DNA of 64,000 bases from Pseudomonas putida. Its GTDB lineage: Bacteria > Pseudomonadota > Gammaproteobacteria > Pseudomonadales > Pseudomonadaceae. The stretch lies in the NCBI RefSeq assembly GCF_016406145.1, contig NZ_CP066306.1, positions 2,604,001 to 2,668,000 of the forward strand, written 5' to 3'. Each line of letters opens with the position of its first letter. The first letter of the stretch is position 1. The notes under the pieces are model-generated. The model was not told the DNA's origin. It did no database searches and was given only the letters and a program-made list of their open reading frames with translations. The position numbers and the translations under genes are program-made. Below are positions 44,277-53,453 of this stretch, in pieces.

Positions 44277-44597
44277 ATGATCATATCCACCACCAGCCAA
44301 CTCGAAGGCCGGCCGATTGCTGAGTACCTTGGCGTAGTCAGCTCCGAATCGGTGCAAGGCATCAACTTCGTGCGCGATTTCTTTGCACGATTTCGCGACT
44401 TCTTCGGCGGCCGTTCCCAGACGCTGGAAGGCGCACTACGCCTCGCCCGCGAGCAGGCGACCGAAGAATTGAAAGCACGGGCACGGCAGTTGCAAGCCGA
44501 TGCAGTAGTGGGTGTGGATTTCGAAATCAGCATGCCCTCGGTGCAAGGCGGCATGGTTGTAGTGTTCGCCACGGGCACCGCTGTGCGCCTTAAATAA
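44277..44597 (+). CDS. YbjQ-family protein
   Basis: 106 residues, full length. MIISTTSQLEGRPIAEYLGV, ARFRDFFGGRSQTLEGALR and AVVGVDFEI are the YbjQ (DUF74) signature. The family forms pentamers; function is unclear, sometimes labelled heavy-metal binding. Confidence 0.92.
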   Translation: MIISTTSQLEGRPIAEYLGVVSSESVQGINFVRDFFARFRDFFGGRSQTLEGALRLAREQATEELKARARQLQADAVVGVDFEISMPSVQGGMVVVFATGTAVRLK

Positions 44598-44739
44598 AGG
44601 CATTGTGCCATTGGTCGGCTCCGGGTGTTTTGCCCGAGCGGTCCGTAAATGACCGGCTAGTCTCACTTTCACAGGCTGCGTTTTTCCAGGCAAAACCCTT
44701 TACTTGCCGGCGCGGTCGCCACTGAAATGGAGACGGGGC

Positions 44740-44928
44740 ATGAGTGAGTCCTTTTTCGAAGACATGAATGATGCGTTCCCCATCAACAGCCAGGTGCGCT
44801 GCGGTCAGGCAGCGTTTCGCCTGGGCTTTGCCCACATGACGCTGGATGATTCGGAGCAGCTGCAACCGGCACATCTGCAACGCAGCAAAAAGGGCCGCTT
44901 CACGCCGAGGGTTGCGCCGAGAAAGTGA
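44740..44928 (+). CDS. Small conserved hypothetical protein
   Basis: 62 residues, MSESFFEDMNDAFPINSQVR to RVAPRK, hydrophilic with a basic end. Shine-Dalgarno AGACGGGG is near the ATG. A strong terminator follows 12 bp after the stop. Family unknown. Confidence 0.55.
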   Translation: MSESFFEDMNDAFPINSQVRCGQAAFRLGFAHMTLDDSEQLQPAHLQRSKKGRFTPRVAPRK

Positions 44929-44940
44929 CCCCGTTCACAT

Positions 44941-44967
44941 AACCCCGCACCAGTTGCGGGGTTTTTT
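44941..44967 (+). terminator. Rho-independent terminator
   Basis: Stem AACCCCGCA/TGCGGGGTT around a 5-nt loop, followed by a T run. Confidence 0.85.
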
Positions 44968-45070
44968 AGTTCCTTGTTTGATCTTGCTCATGGTAACGCT
45001 GGGTTGTGCTCGCCGAATCGATGCAACTGTGGTCTTCTGCCCGGGATCTCAGGAAAGGAGTGATGTTTGC

Positions 45071-45370
45071 ATGCGGGTCAGGGAAGAGACTTACTGGCAG
45101 TGGGCCGATGCGCAATTGCACTGCCGCAGCCACGATGAAGCACTGAGCGATGGCACCACCATCGATGTCCAGGTGCGCCTGTCACGGCTGGGCGCCACGC
45201 AACTGTTCCTCGGGCTATACGGCCTGGACGGCAAAGCGTTGCTTGAAGAGTACTACCCGGCACGGCCTGGTGAGACCATGACACGAGCCATGGTATGGGG
45301 CGTTGAGCGGGCCAGGGCGCTGGCGACCGGCGCATTGGCATTGCCGCAGCGACAGCGTCGCCAGGCATGA
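45071..45370 (+). CDS. Hypothetical protein, 99 residues
   Basis: Starts MRVREETYWQWADAQLHCRS after GGAAAGGAG. Beta-rich centre (TTIDVQVRLSRLGATQLFLG), helical end with RQRRQA. Not recognised; similar short proteins occur in Pseudomonas. A terminator lies 4 bp after the stop. Confidence 0.55.
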   Translation: MRVREETYWQWADAQLHCRSHDEALSDGTTIDVQVRLSRLGATQLFLGLYGLDGKALLEEYYPARPGETMTRAMVWGVERARALATGALALPQRQRRQA

Positions 45371-45373
45371 AAA

Positions 45374-45397
45374 AGCCCGGCCTGTTCGGGCCGGGCT
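45374..45397. terminator. Bidirectional terminator
   Basis: Stem AGCCCGGCC/GGCCGGGCT with a 6-nt loop between convergent genes; an A run on its left serves as a T run for the minus-strand gene. Confidence 0.75.
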
Positions 45398-45427
45398 CAG
45401 GAAGTGGTGTGGCAGCCCAATGAAGGG

Positions 45428-45760
45428 TCAGTTGAGCGGCTCGATCACCTTGACTGCCTGCCGCTCACGGGCGGCGGGCCATTCTTGTTGCAGGGTCTGC
45501 AGCACGCGGCCAACGAACTCGGTGTCGGCGGCGGCCTTCTTGCCGACGTAGCCTTGGCCTCGGCGGTAGACCTTGAAGCGGGCACGCATGCTGGGCAGGT
45601 GCTCTTCAAATTCATCTTCGATGGTGTTCGGCGGAAGGCGGTCGAGGCGCACTTCGCCGGTTTGGCTGACCCACAGCAGATGGTCGTCGAGGCTGTCCTT
45701 GCGCATGGCAAACAGCTGGGCCAGTTGGTCAATTGTGGGATTGTTGTTCAAGTTCATCAT
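45428..45760 (-). CDS. Conserved hypothetical protein, 110 residues
   Basis: MMNLNNNPTIDQLAQLFAMR, then LDDHLLWVSQTGEVRLDRLP and FEEHLPSMRARFKVYRRGQG. A soluble alpha/beta protein without recognised domain. It is alone, in a short convergent arrangement with the gene at 45071. Confidence 0.65.
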   Translation of the reverse strand: MMNLNNNPTIDQLAQLFAMRKDSLDDHLLWVSQTGEVRLDRLPPNTIEDEFEEHLPSMRARFKVYRRGQGYVGKKAAADTEFVGRVLQTLQQEWPAARERQAVKVIEPLN

Positions 45761-46058
45761 AAAGCCCCCATTACCCGTTTTTGTTGGTGATTTTCACAGT
45801 TGGCGCTACAGCATGTAGCGCACTACCAAGGCTGCTACAGCAGCATCGCAACAGGGGCTTTCTCACGCTGCCTTTTGGACAGTTCCCTCTCCACGGACGG
45901 CCTGCGTTACCGCGCAGACCATCTGGAACACCCTTGCCACCGCTCCCGATCGGGGAGACAGCTTCATCATGCCCAAGCGCGATGAATGGCGTCAACCGTT
46001 TTGTAGTGAATATTTTTTGCCACTACATCTTGTCGGACAATCCTGCTCGGAGTGCCTT

Positions 46059-47198
46059 TCAGCGGTCGATACTGGAGAGGATCCGGTAGGCTGCACGCAC
46101 GCGCTCTTCGTTGGGATAATTGCGGTTTGCGAGAAGAACGATGGCCTTGCCTTCAGCAGGAATGAACGCGGCATAGGCACCAAAGCCGCTTGTGGCGCCG
46201 GTCTTGTTGTACCAGGCCTGGGGCAGGGCGGGGCGTGTCGGGTTCAGACGCTGGGTGGCTTGAGGTTCGCGAACGATCCGCGAGCTGTTGCCATCGACCA
46301 GCGTATCGAGCGCTGCGGGGTAGGGGTAGCGCTCCCATCCCAGACCTTGGATCATTGCGCCGACCTGGAAATAGCCCGCCTGGGTGATGGCGGCCGCCTT
46401 TCTCAACGCAGGCGATAGCTCGGCTGGCTGCATGTGCAGGCGCACGTAGCGCAGCAGGTCGCTGGCGCTGGTCTTGATTCCGTAGGCCTCATCGGCATAC
46501 GGGCCCGGGCTGACGTGCACCGGCCGGTTCTGCGCGTCATACCCTTGGGCATAGAGGCCCTGCGCGCTGGCAGGTACTTGCAGGTAGGTGTGTTTCAGGC
46601 CCATTTGCGGCAACAGGCTTTTGGTCATCAGTTCAGCGAATGGCTGCTGCTGCGCGCGTGCCGCCAAGTCGCCGAACAGTCCCAGGCTGGGATTGGAATA
46701 GCAGCGCTGGGTGCCGTGTTCGGCACGGGGCTTCCAGGTTCTGAAAAATTCCAGGGCTTGCTCGTCCGTCTGGACAGAGTCAGGGAACTGCAGTGGCAGG
46801 CAGTCGGCGCTGTACGCCCCCAGTTCGAGCACACTGGTCTTACCCAACGATGTGCCGGCAAGGGCTGGCTGGTAGCGTTGGGCCGGTGCGTCGAGATCGA
46901 GCTTGCCTTCGGCGCTGGCCAGTGCGGCAAGGGTAGCGGTGTAGGTCTTGCTCAATGAGCCGATCTCGAACAGCGTATCGGCGGTGACAGGGCTGTTGTC
47001 GGTCTTGCTGGCCACGCCGTAGCTGAAGTAGTGCGCCTTGCCGTTTACGTACAGGCCCACGGCCATGCCGGCGATGTCCTGGTCATGCATCAGTGGGCGG
47101 ATGATGTCGTCCACCTGCGCCTGCAGTGGATCGGCTGCGTTTGCACTGGTGGCGATCAAGGCCAGTGCGGTAGCGGCAGTGAGGGAAGCGAAGTGCAT
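46059..47198 (-). CDS. ampC: Class C beta-lactamase (AmpC)
   Basis: 379 residues. Signal peptide ending LIATSANA. Active-site Ser in SLSK (IGSLSKTYTA), Tyr motif YSN (CYSNPSLG) and KTG (WYNKTGATSGFG) are all present, so it is predicted active. The start at 47198 is chosen for the signal peptide. Periplasmic, hydrolyses cephalosporins. No divergent ampR is present, so expression is probably not AmpR-inducible from this locus. Confidence 0.95.
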   Translation of the reverse strand: MHFASLTAATALALIATSANAADPLQAQVDDIIRPLMHDQDIAGMAVGLYVNGKAHYFSYGVASKTDNSPVTADTLFEIGSLSKTYTATLAALASAEGKLDLDAPAQRYQPALAGTSLGKTSVLELGAYSADCLPLQFPDSVQTDEQALEFFRTWKPRAEHGTQRCYSNPSLGLFGDLAARAQQQPFAELMTKSLLPQMGLKHTYLQVPASAQGLYAQGYDAQNRPVHVSPGPYADEAYGIKTSASDLLRYVRLHMQPAELSPALRKAAAITQAGYFQVGAMIQGLGWERYPYPAALDTLVDGNSSRIVREPQATQRLNPTRPALPQAWYNKTGATSGFGAYAAFIPAEGKAIVLLANRNYPNEERVRAAYRILSSIDR

Positions 47199-47316
47199 AC
47201 AAAGATCCTTTTCAGTTTGTGTCCGTTGAGCGATACCGGTGGGGGTTCCGGCGTTAGCGGGAAAAAGCCCAGAACCATATCGTCTGTTCTTGCACAACGA
47301 CAAGACGGAAACTGTT

Positions 47317-48309
47317 ATGAAGTATTTGCGCATGCTGTTCGACAACTTCACCTTGGCCCTGCTCGGGGTGGTGCTGATCGCCACTGTGCTGCCCTGCTCG
47401 GGCGATGGCGCGGTGTATTTCGGTTGGTTGACCAACCTGGCCATCGGTCTGCTGTTCTTCCTTCACGGTGCCAAACTGTCGCGCGAGGCGATAATCGCCG
47501 GTGCCGGGCACTGGCGTCTGCACTTGCTGGTGTTCTCCTGCACCTTCGTGCTGTTCCCGTTGCTCGGCCTGGCTTTCAAGCCACTGTTCGTGCCGCTGGT
47601 GGGCAACGAGTTGTATCTGGGCGTCCTCTACCTCTGCGCTTTGCCGGCCACCGTGCAGTCGGCCATTGCCTTCACGTCGCTGGCCCGCGGCAACGTGCCG
47701 GCAGCCATCTGCAGTGCAGCGGCCTCCAGCCTGATCGGGATTTTCCTGACGCCGCTGCTGGTGATGTTGCTGTTGGGGGCTGGGGGGGATACCGGTTCGG
47801 GGCTGGATGCAGTGTTGAAAATTACCCTGCAGCTGTTGGTGCCCTTCGTCGCCGGGCAGATCGCTCGCCGCTGGATCGGCGCATGGGTCAAGCGCAATGC
47901 GCGCTGGCTCAAACTGGTTGATCAGAGTTCGATCCTGCTGGTGGTCTACACCGCGTTCAGCGAGGCGGTAGTGACGGGCTTGTGGCACACGGTATCGGCG
48001 CAGCATCTGGCGGGGTTGTTCGCGGTGTGTGGGATTTTGCTGGCGGTGGTGCTGCTCGGTACGCGTCTGCTGGGCAAGGCATTGGGGTTCAGCCTTGAAG
48101 ACCGCATCACCATCCTGTTTGCAGGCTCCAAGAAGAGCCTGGCTACGGGCGTGCCAATGGCGCAAGTGCTGTTCGTGGGCAGTGGCATCGGGGCCATGAT
48201 CTTGCCGCTGATGCTGTTCCATCAGATCCAGTTGATGGTGTGTGCGGTGCTGGCGCAGCGGTATGCCAGCCGGATGGAGGAGGGTGAGGGGGCTACTGCT
48301 TCCTCCTGA
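47317..48309 (+). CDS. Bile acid:sodium symporter-family transporter
   Basis: 330 residues, about ten helices, of the SBF-like type (PF13593): FFLHGAKLSREAI, YLCALPATVQSAIAFTSLAR, LFAGSKKSLATGVPMAQVLF. Substrate unknown; likely an anion or steroid-like carrier. Divergent from ampC by 118 bp. Confidence 0.9.
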   Translation: MKYLRMLFDNFTLALLGVVLIATVLPCSGDGAVYFGWLTNLAIGLLFFLHGAKLSREAIIAGAGHWRLHLLVFSCTFVLFPLLGLAFKPLFVPLVGNELYLGVLYLCALPATVQSAIAFTSLARGNVPAAICSAAASSLIGIFLTPLLVMLLLGAGGDTGSGLDAVLKITLQLLVPFVAGQIARRWIGAWVKRNARWLKLVDQSSILLVVYTAFSEAVVTGLWHTVSAQHLAGLFAVCGILLAVVLLGTRLLGKALGFSLEDRITILFAGSKKSLATGVPMAQVLFVGSGIGAMILPLMLFHQIQLMVCAVLAQRYASRMEEGEGATASS

Positions 48310-48319
48310 TGGACATCAC

Positions 48320-48363
48320 TTTACCGGCCTGCGCGCGGGTCTGGCCGCGAGCAGGCCGGTAAA
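48320..48363. terminator. Hairpin between convergent genes
   Basis: A perfect 13-bp stem TTTACCGGCCTGC/GCAGGCCGGTAAA with an 18-nt loop. Confidence 0.7.
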
Positions 48364-48365
48364 CA

Positions 48366-48959
48366 CTAACGAGCCTGCCCCGAACTGCGCTGGCGCAAGG
48401 CTTTGCCCACCTCGGCCTCGACCTCGTAGGCGGGCTCTTCCAGCGCCTCGTAATTGCGCGTATAGCGACGGGCGAATTCCTCTACCCCCAGTTCCTGGTA
48501 CTGCTGCACATGCTTGAGCTCATGCGCCCACAGTGCCACGTTGTCCTCTGCATCACTGGCATGGCGGAAGATGATCGTGTCGATCAGCGTCACCGCATTC
48601 ACATCCGGATTCTGCAGCAGGGCATTGGCGGCGCTGATCTGCTGCTCGTCGCCAACCCGAAAGCGCGCTGCATCGAGCACGGCAAAGTCATACCAGCCCT
48701 CGAGCTGGGCCCGTATGTGCAAGGGGATCGGTTCACTGCCGTTGGCGGTAGCTTCATCGCGGGCTTGGCGCAAGGCGAAGGCCAGGCTGCTGGAGGCCAT
48801 GACCTCGACGTCCTTTAGCACCTGGCCGGCCTGGCCAAGGTCGATCGGCGCGCAGAAGCAACCCATCAGGCAGACCTGATACTGCCCCGGTGGGCAGGCC
48901 TGCTCGGCAGAGGCCGCAGTGCTCAGCAACATTGCACACAGCAGGCTAGCAGCTCTCAT
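48366..48959 (-). CDS. Exported DUF4157-type protein with HExxH-like motif
   Basis: 197 residues. Signal peptide MRAASLLCAMLLSTAASA. WAHELKHVQQY carries HELKH, a metalloprotease-like zinc motif, in the DUF4157 context. Two cysteine clusters follow the leader (CPPGQYQVCLMGCFC). Its start overlaps the end of the TetR gene by 14 bp, so both are co-transcribed. Confidence 0.82.
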   Translation of the reverse strand: MRAASLLCAMLLSTAASAEQACPPGQYQVCLMGCFCAPIDLGQAGQVLKDVEVMASSSLAFALRQARDEATANGSEPIPLHIRAQLEGWYDFAVLDAARFRVGDEQQISAANALLQNPDVNAVTLIDTIIFRHASDAEDNVALWAHELKHVQQYQELGVEEFARRYTRNYEALEEPAYEVEAEVGKALRQRSSGQAR

Positions 48960-49509
48960 TCAGAGCCCTTTCGACGCTACTTCGATTGGCCTGCAGAAGT
49001 TGGGTTTGAACCGACTCGCTGGCCAGCATGCGCCCGACCACCAGCGCCCCGACACACTGGCTGATCAGCACCCAGGCCAAGGCTTCATCCTCCAGCGTCT
49101 GGCTCCACGCAGCGTGCAGTTTCACCAGCCAGTGTTCGGCTTCTTCACGCACCGGCGGTTCGGCGCGGGCGATTTCCACCCCCAGTGGCGGCAACGGGCA
49201 GCCGCCCTCGGCATTGTGCAGATGCGCCAGGCTCAGGTACTGCTGCAGGCAGCGCGCCAGGCGTTCGCGGCTGGCGCCCTGATTGGCCAGGCGTGCCAGC
49301 GGGCTGTTGCAAAGCTCCTGACGGACCACTTCGGTAAACAGGTCGTCCTTGGACGGGAAGTGGTTGTAGAAGGCGCCACCGGTCAGGCCGATGGCTTTCA
49401 TCAGCCCGGCCACGCCGGTGCTGGCAAAACCGCCGCGCTTGGCCAGTGCGCCGCTGCTGGCTAGCAGTTTGTCACGGGTTTGTTGCTTGTGTTCAGTTGA
49501 GTAGCGCAC
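48946..49509 (-). CDS. TetR-family repressor
   Basis: 187 residues. HTH LLASSGALAKRGGFASTGVA and IGLTGGAFYNHFPSKDDLFT are typical of AcrR-type TetR proteins. Divergent from the SDR gene at 49598 with a palindrome between them; it likely represses itself and that operon. Confidence 0.92.
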   Translation of the reverse strand: MRYSTEHKQQTRDKLLASSGALAKRGGFASTGVAGLMKAIGLTGGAFYNHFPSKDDLFTEVVRQELCNSPLARLANQGASRERLARCLQQYLSLAHLHNAEGGCPLPPLGVEIARAEPPVREEAEHWLVKLHAAWSQTLEDEALAWVLISQCVGALVVGRMLASESVQTQLLQANRSSVERALNESC

Positions 49510-49555
49510 CTGAAAACCTCACGGGCGGGCTTGACGTTGCCGGGGATCGTAACAT

Positions 49556-49582
49556 AGCGTTCGTTTACTAAACGATCGTTCA
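49556..49582. promoter_or_regulatory. TetR operator between repressor and SDR gene
   Basis: Core palindrome CGTTTACTAAACG at 49562-49574, flanked by GTTCG on the left and ATCGTTC on the right. It sits in the 88-bp gap between the divergent TetR and SDR genes. Confidence 0.6.
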
Positions 49583-49597
49583 TCAATTGAGGCGCGC

Positions 49598-50329
49598 ATG
49601 ATAGAACAAAAAAAAGTGGTGCTGGTGATCGGTGCGGGAGATGCCACTGGCGGTGAAATCGCCAAGCGCTTTTCCCGCGAGGGGTACATCGCCTGCGTCA
49701 CACGGCGTCAGGTCGACAAACTGCAACCCTTGGTGGAAGAGATCCGTGCTGCCGGCGGCCAGGCACACGGTTTCGCCTCCGATGCACGCAAGGAAGATGA
49801 AGTCGCCGAGCTTGTCGAAACCATCGAGCGCGATATCGGGCCGATCGAAGCCTTCGTTTTCAATATTGGCGCCAATGTCCCCTGTAGCATCCTTGAGGAA
49901 ACTCCGCGCAAGTACTTCAAGATCTGGGAAATGGCCTGTTTCGCAGGCTTTCTCACCGCCCAGGCGGTGGCGCGGCGCATGGTCGTGCGTGAGCGCGGCA
50001 CAATCCTGTTTACCGGTGCCACCGCGGGCACCCGTGGCGCAGCCGGGTTTGCGGCCTTCGCCGGAGCCAAACATGGCCTGCGGGCTTTGGCGCAAAGCAT
50101 GGCGCGTGAGTTGGGGCCGCGTAATATCCACGTTGCCCATGTGGTGGTGGATGGCGCCATCGACACCGCATTCATCCGTGACAGTTTCCCCGAACGCTAC
50201 GCCCTCAAGGATCAGGACGGCATTCTGGATCCGGCGCACATTGCCGACAGCTACTGGTTCCTGCACGCACAACCACGCGACGCCTGGACCTTCGAACTCG
50301 ACCTGCGCCCGTGGATGGAGCGCTGGTAA
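49598..50329 (+). CDS. SDR-family protein, Tyr replaced by Phe
   Basis: 243 residues. NAD(P) loop VIGAGDATGGEIAKRF, the NIGAN motif, then TGATAGTRGAAGFAAFAGAK. The usual Tyr of YxxxK is Phe here (FAGAK), a form seen in one SDR subfamily. AHVVVDGAIDT follows. It is the likely target of the divergent TetR regulator and is followed 27 bp later by a DsbA-like isomerase gene. Confidence 0.85.
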   Translation: MIEQKKVVLVIGAGDATGGEIAKRFSREGYIACVTRRQVDKLQPLVEEIRAAGGQAHGFASDARKEDEVAELVETIERDIGPIEAFVFNIGANVPCSILEETPRKYFKIWEMACFAGFLTAQAVARRMVVRERGTILFTGATAGTRGAAGFAAFAGAKHGLRALAQSMARELGPRNIHVAHVVVDGAIDTAFIRDSFPERYALKDQDGILDPAHIADSYWFLHAQPRDAWTFELDLRPWMERW

Positions 50330-50356
50330 GCCCTGCCCCCTCAAGGAGTGCGTTGC

Positions 50357-50950
50357 ATGAGCAAGACTGTGGAGTTCTTTTTCGACCTGGGTAGCCCCGC
50401 CAGTTATCTGGCCTGGACCCAGCTGCCGGCACTGTGCGTCCGCCATGGCGCAACGTTGCGTTATCGGCCGATGTTGCTTGGCGGTGTGTTTCAGGCCACA
50501 GGCAATGCGTCGCCAGTGATGATCCCCGCCAAGGGGCGCTACATGTTCACAGACCTGGGGCGGTTTGCCGCGCGCTATGGCGTGCCGTTCGGGCTGCCGC
50601 CTGGCTTTCCCATCAACACCTTGGCCTTGATGCGTGGCCTGGTAGGCACGCAGTTGCGCACGCCGGAACGCTTCGAAGCCTTGTTGGCGGCGCTGTTCAA
50701 CGGGTTATGGGCACAACGGCGCAATCTTGGTGATGCCGCCGTATTGGAGCAGGTGCTCGCTGAAAACGGTTTTACCGCCGCTGAATTTCAGTTGCTGACT
50801 GGCGACGCAGAGGTGAAGGTGGCATTGAAACAGGCGACAGAAGAGGCTGTGGAACGCGGGGTGTTTGGTGCGCCGACCTGTTTTGTCGATGGGCAGATGT
50901 ACTTTGGTCAGGATCGTCTGGATTTCGTGGCGGATGCACTGAAGCTTTGA
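50357..50950 (+). CDS. 2-hydroxychromene-2-carboxylate isomerase-like (DsbA-fold) protein
   Basis: 197 residues. MSKTVEFFFDLGSPASYLAW, then VFGAPTCFVDGQMYFGQDRL are the signature of the kappa-class GST/HCCA isomerase family, with Ser in GSPAS in place of the DsbA Cys. Glutathione-dependent isomerase is likely. It is in the TetR-controlled SDR operon. Confidence 0.92.
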   Translation: MSKTVEFFFDLGSPASYLAWTQLPALCVRHGATLRYRPMLLGGVFQATGNASPVMIPAKGRYMFTDLGRFAARYGVPFGLPPGFPINTLALMRGLVGTQLRTPERFEALLAALFNGLWAQRRNLGDAAVLEQVLAENGFTAAEFQLLTGDAEVKVALKQATEEAVERGVFGAPTCFVDGQMYFGQDRLDFVADALKL

Positions 50951-50958
50951 GCGCAGCG

Positions 50959-50988
50959 GGCTGTTCGCGGTGTTGCCCGCGAACAGCC
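50959..50988. terminator. Terminator hairpin
   Basis: A perfect 12-bp stem GGCTGTTCGCGG/CCGCGAACAGCC with a 6-nt loop, between convergent genes. Confidence 0.7.
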
Positions 50989-51007
50989 AGGCCCATTGGG
51001 CCTTGGA

Positions 51008-51553
51008 TCAGAAGTTGGCCGGCGTGTTGGCGCTGATGATCTCCGCCTCGTCCTGACCAATGTTCTTGAAGCTGTGCGGCAGGGTGGTGGGGATGTAATA
51101 ACCGTCGCCGGAGTTGAGAACGCTGACCTGGCCATCGACCCACAGTTCCACGGTGCCCCGTGTGACCAGCCCGCATTCCTCGCCCTCGGCGTGCACGATC
51201 GGTTCACCCGAATCGGCACCCGGTGCATACAGTTCACGCAGCATGCGCATCTGCCGTGCCTCTACGCTGGCACCGACCAGCAACATGCGCAGGCCATTGC
51301 GGCCCAGGTCGGGCTGCTCGGAGGCGCGGAACACGAAGCGCTCTTCCCGTACCGGCTCGTCGAAGCTGAAGAACTCTGCCAGGGTCATCGGGATGCCTTC
51401 GAGCAGTTTTTTCAGGGAGCTTACCGATGGGCTGACGCGGTTTTGCTCGATTTGCGAAATGGTCGAGTTGGTCAGCCCGCTGCGGCGGGCCAGTTCGCGT
51501 TGGGAAAGGTTGTTGCGTTCACGCACCAGTTTGAGTCGTGTCCCCGTGTCCAT
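51008..51553 (-). CDS. XRE-cupin transcriptional regulator (PuuR-like)
   Basis: 181 residues from MDTGTRLKLVRERNNLSQRE. HTH then cupin domain (GEECGLVTRGTVELWVDGQV; GDGYYIPTTLPHSFKN). This architecture is that of PuuR-type repressors of amine catabolism. Targets are not visible; the MFS gene upstream on the same strand is read toward it. Confidence 0.9.
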   Translation of the reverse strand: MDTGTRLKLVRERNNLSQRELARRSGLTNSTISQIEQNRVSPSVSSLKKLLEGIPMTLAEFFSFDEPVREERFVFRASEQPDLGRNGLRMLLVGASVEARQMRMLRELYAPGADSGEPIVHAEGEECGLVTRGTVELWVDGQVSVLNSGDGYYIPTTLPHSFKNIGQDEAEIISANTPANF

Positions 51554-51629
51554 AGCCGCCTTGTAATCAGAGGTGTTTAAAATAATGGGCGCATTAAAAC
51601 ACACTATGCACGCTCGCGCGCTGTGCTTG

Positions 51630-52832
51630 TCAGGCCCGCGAGCGCGGCATCGGCCATAGCCCGACCAGCAACAACAGCACAGCCACTACCAGAAATGGCA
51701 GGCGTGGGTCGAGGGCGTAGATCAGCGTCCCGGCCAGCGGGCCGATCACCGCGCCCATACCTTGAGCGGCGCCGATGGAGCCGGCAGTGGCGCCCTGTTC
51801 TGAAGCGTGCATGGCATTGGCGGCGAGTGCCGAGAACGCTGGGAAGACAAAGCCCATGCCGGCGGCGGCGACAAAATAGCACCCCCACAGCCACGGCGCG
51901 CTGGTAGCCAGCGAACCGGCGGCAAAGCCCAGTCCCGAAACGCTGGCGCCAACGCGGATCATTTTCAGCGGTGGCCACTCGAGCTGGCGCAGGATGATTT
52001 GTGACAGGATGAGTGCCACCCCGACGGTGGTCAGGGCGATGCCGGCAGCCTGGGCGGCCTCTGCCGGCCCCAACTGCAGGCGGTCGAGGGCGAAGAAGCC
52101 GACGATGATCTGCGACACCGTCACACTGAGCATCGCGCTGAAGGCCACCAGCAGAGGCCGGCGCAGGCGCGGGTCGCTCAAGTGCACCGGGCTGGGCGCA
52201 TGGCGATGGGCCAGTGGCTGTGGCTTGAGTTTGAACAGCAGGACCAGAAACGCACTGGCAGGCAGCAGCGACATCACATGGAAGGGTAGGCTCAGGCTGT
52301 GCCGTGCCAGCAATGCCGCAAACGCTGGCCCGAGTACCAGGCCCACAGCATTCGCTGCACCCAGCGATGCCATGGCCCGGGCGCGCTGTTGTGGCCCTAT
52401 ATGGTCGGCGATCAGCGCATTGCAGCCCACCGGGATGGCCGCGTAGAAGGCGCCGATGCAGCCGCGCGCGAGCATCAGGCCGACGAACGCCAAGCTAGCC
52501 CCCGGTATCCAGCGCAATGCGCCTTCGACGAACAGGCACAGCAGCCAATACGCCACCGTGAAGCCGGCACTGCCCAGCAGCAGGATGCGCCGGCGGCCCA
52601 GGCGGTCGGCTGCGCGCCCCCAGGGGCGGGCCAGCAGCACCCAGACCACACCTGACACAGTCACCGCAGCGCCGGCTTGCCAGGTGGCCATGCCGAGCAG
52701 GCGGGCGATTGGCCCGATCAAGGCGACGAACGCCATCATCGACATGGTGCAGGCCATGTTGGCCAGCAGCAACGGGCGCGTGTCCAGTGTACTGGCGGTG
52801 GTCAGTGTGGCAGGGTCCTTGGCGACATTCAT
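51630..52832 (-). CDS. MFS-family transporter
   Basis: 400 residues, twelve helices. The loop 2-3 signature is VLLARPWGRAADRLGRRRIL; GPLAGTLIYA lies near the end. The start MNVAKDPATL fits the family; a longer frame is less likely. Probable drug or metabolite exporter (TetA/Bcr type). Confidence 0.88.
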   Translation of the reverse strand: MNVAKDPATLTTASTLDTRPLLLANMACTMSMMAFVALIGPIARLLGMATWQAGAAVTVSGVVWVLLARPWGRAADRLGRRRILLLGSAGFTVAYWLLCLFVEGALRWIPGASLAFVGLMLARGCIGAFYAAIPVGCNALIADHIGPQQRARAMASLGAANAVGLVLGPAFAALLARHSLSLPFHVMSLLPASAFLVLLFKLKPQPLAHRHAPSPVHLSDPRLRRPLLVAFSAMLSVTVSQIIVGFFALDRLQLGPAEAAQAAGIALTTVGVALILSQIILRQLEWPPLKMIRVGASVSGLGFAAGSLATSAPWLWGCYFVAAAGMGFVFPAFSALAANAMHASEQGATAGSIGAAQGMGAVIGPLAGTLIYALDPRLPFLVVAVLLLLVGLWPMPRSRA

Positions 52833-52919
52833 TGGGCAGTCCAGGGCAATTGAACAGACGGCGTGCATAACGATGAGAACATTCAGCGTTTGTCGGGCCA
52901 GCCCACGCACCGCATGCCG

Positions 52920-53453
52920 TCAGTCACTGCGGCGCAGCGGCCCTGGCCACATGCTACGCAATACCCCGTCCCGGCGCACCAGTGCATGCATCAGCGCAGC
53001 GCCCAGGTGCACCAGCACCGTAGCGAACAACAGGTAGCCGGCCCAGCCGTGCGCCTGGCGCAACATTGCGTACAGTTGCAGGTCGTGCGGGGCGATCGCG
53101 GGCAGTTGCAGCGGGCGAGGATAGCCGCCTGCCGACAGCATGGCCCAGCCCAAGAGCGGCATTGCCAGCATCAAAGCGTAGAGCAACAGGTGCGATGCGC
53201 CTGCGGCGAGCCGCTGCAGCGCGGGCAGGTCCTTAGGTAGAGGAGGGTGAGGAAGGCTCAGGCGCAGGCCGATACGCACGATCACCAGAAGCAGCAGCCC
53301 AAGGCCCGTAGCCTTGTGCAACTCTACCAGCACCGGGTGGCGCAGCGACAGGTCGCCAACCATGCTCACGCCAATGAACAGCATGGCGATGATCAGAATC
53401 GCCATCAGCCAATGCACCAAGCGGGCAAGGGGGTGGAAGGCTTCGGGTTTCAT
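52920..53453 (-). CDS. Cytochrome b561
   Basis: 177 residues, four helices. Haem-ligand histidines in LARLVHWLMAILI, VELHKATGLGLL and VLVHLGAALMHALV. It transfers electrons in the inner membrane. Its ATG overlaps the catalase-family stop (ATGA, 53450-53453), so it is probably the electron source for the peroxidase or linked with it. Confidence 0.9.
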   Translation of the reverse strand: MKPEAFHPLARLVHWLMAILIIAMLFIGVSMVGDLSLRHPVLVELHKATGLGLLLLVIVRIGLRLSLPHPPLPKDLPALQRLAAGASHLLLYALMLAMPLLGWAMLSAGGYPRPLQLPAIAPHDLQLYAMLRQAHGWAGYLLFATVLVHLGAALMHALVRRDGVLRSMWPGPLRRSD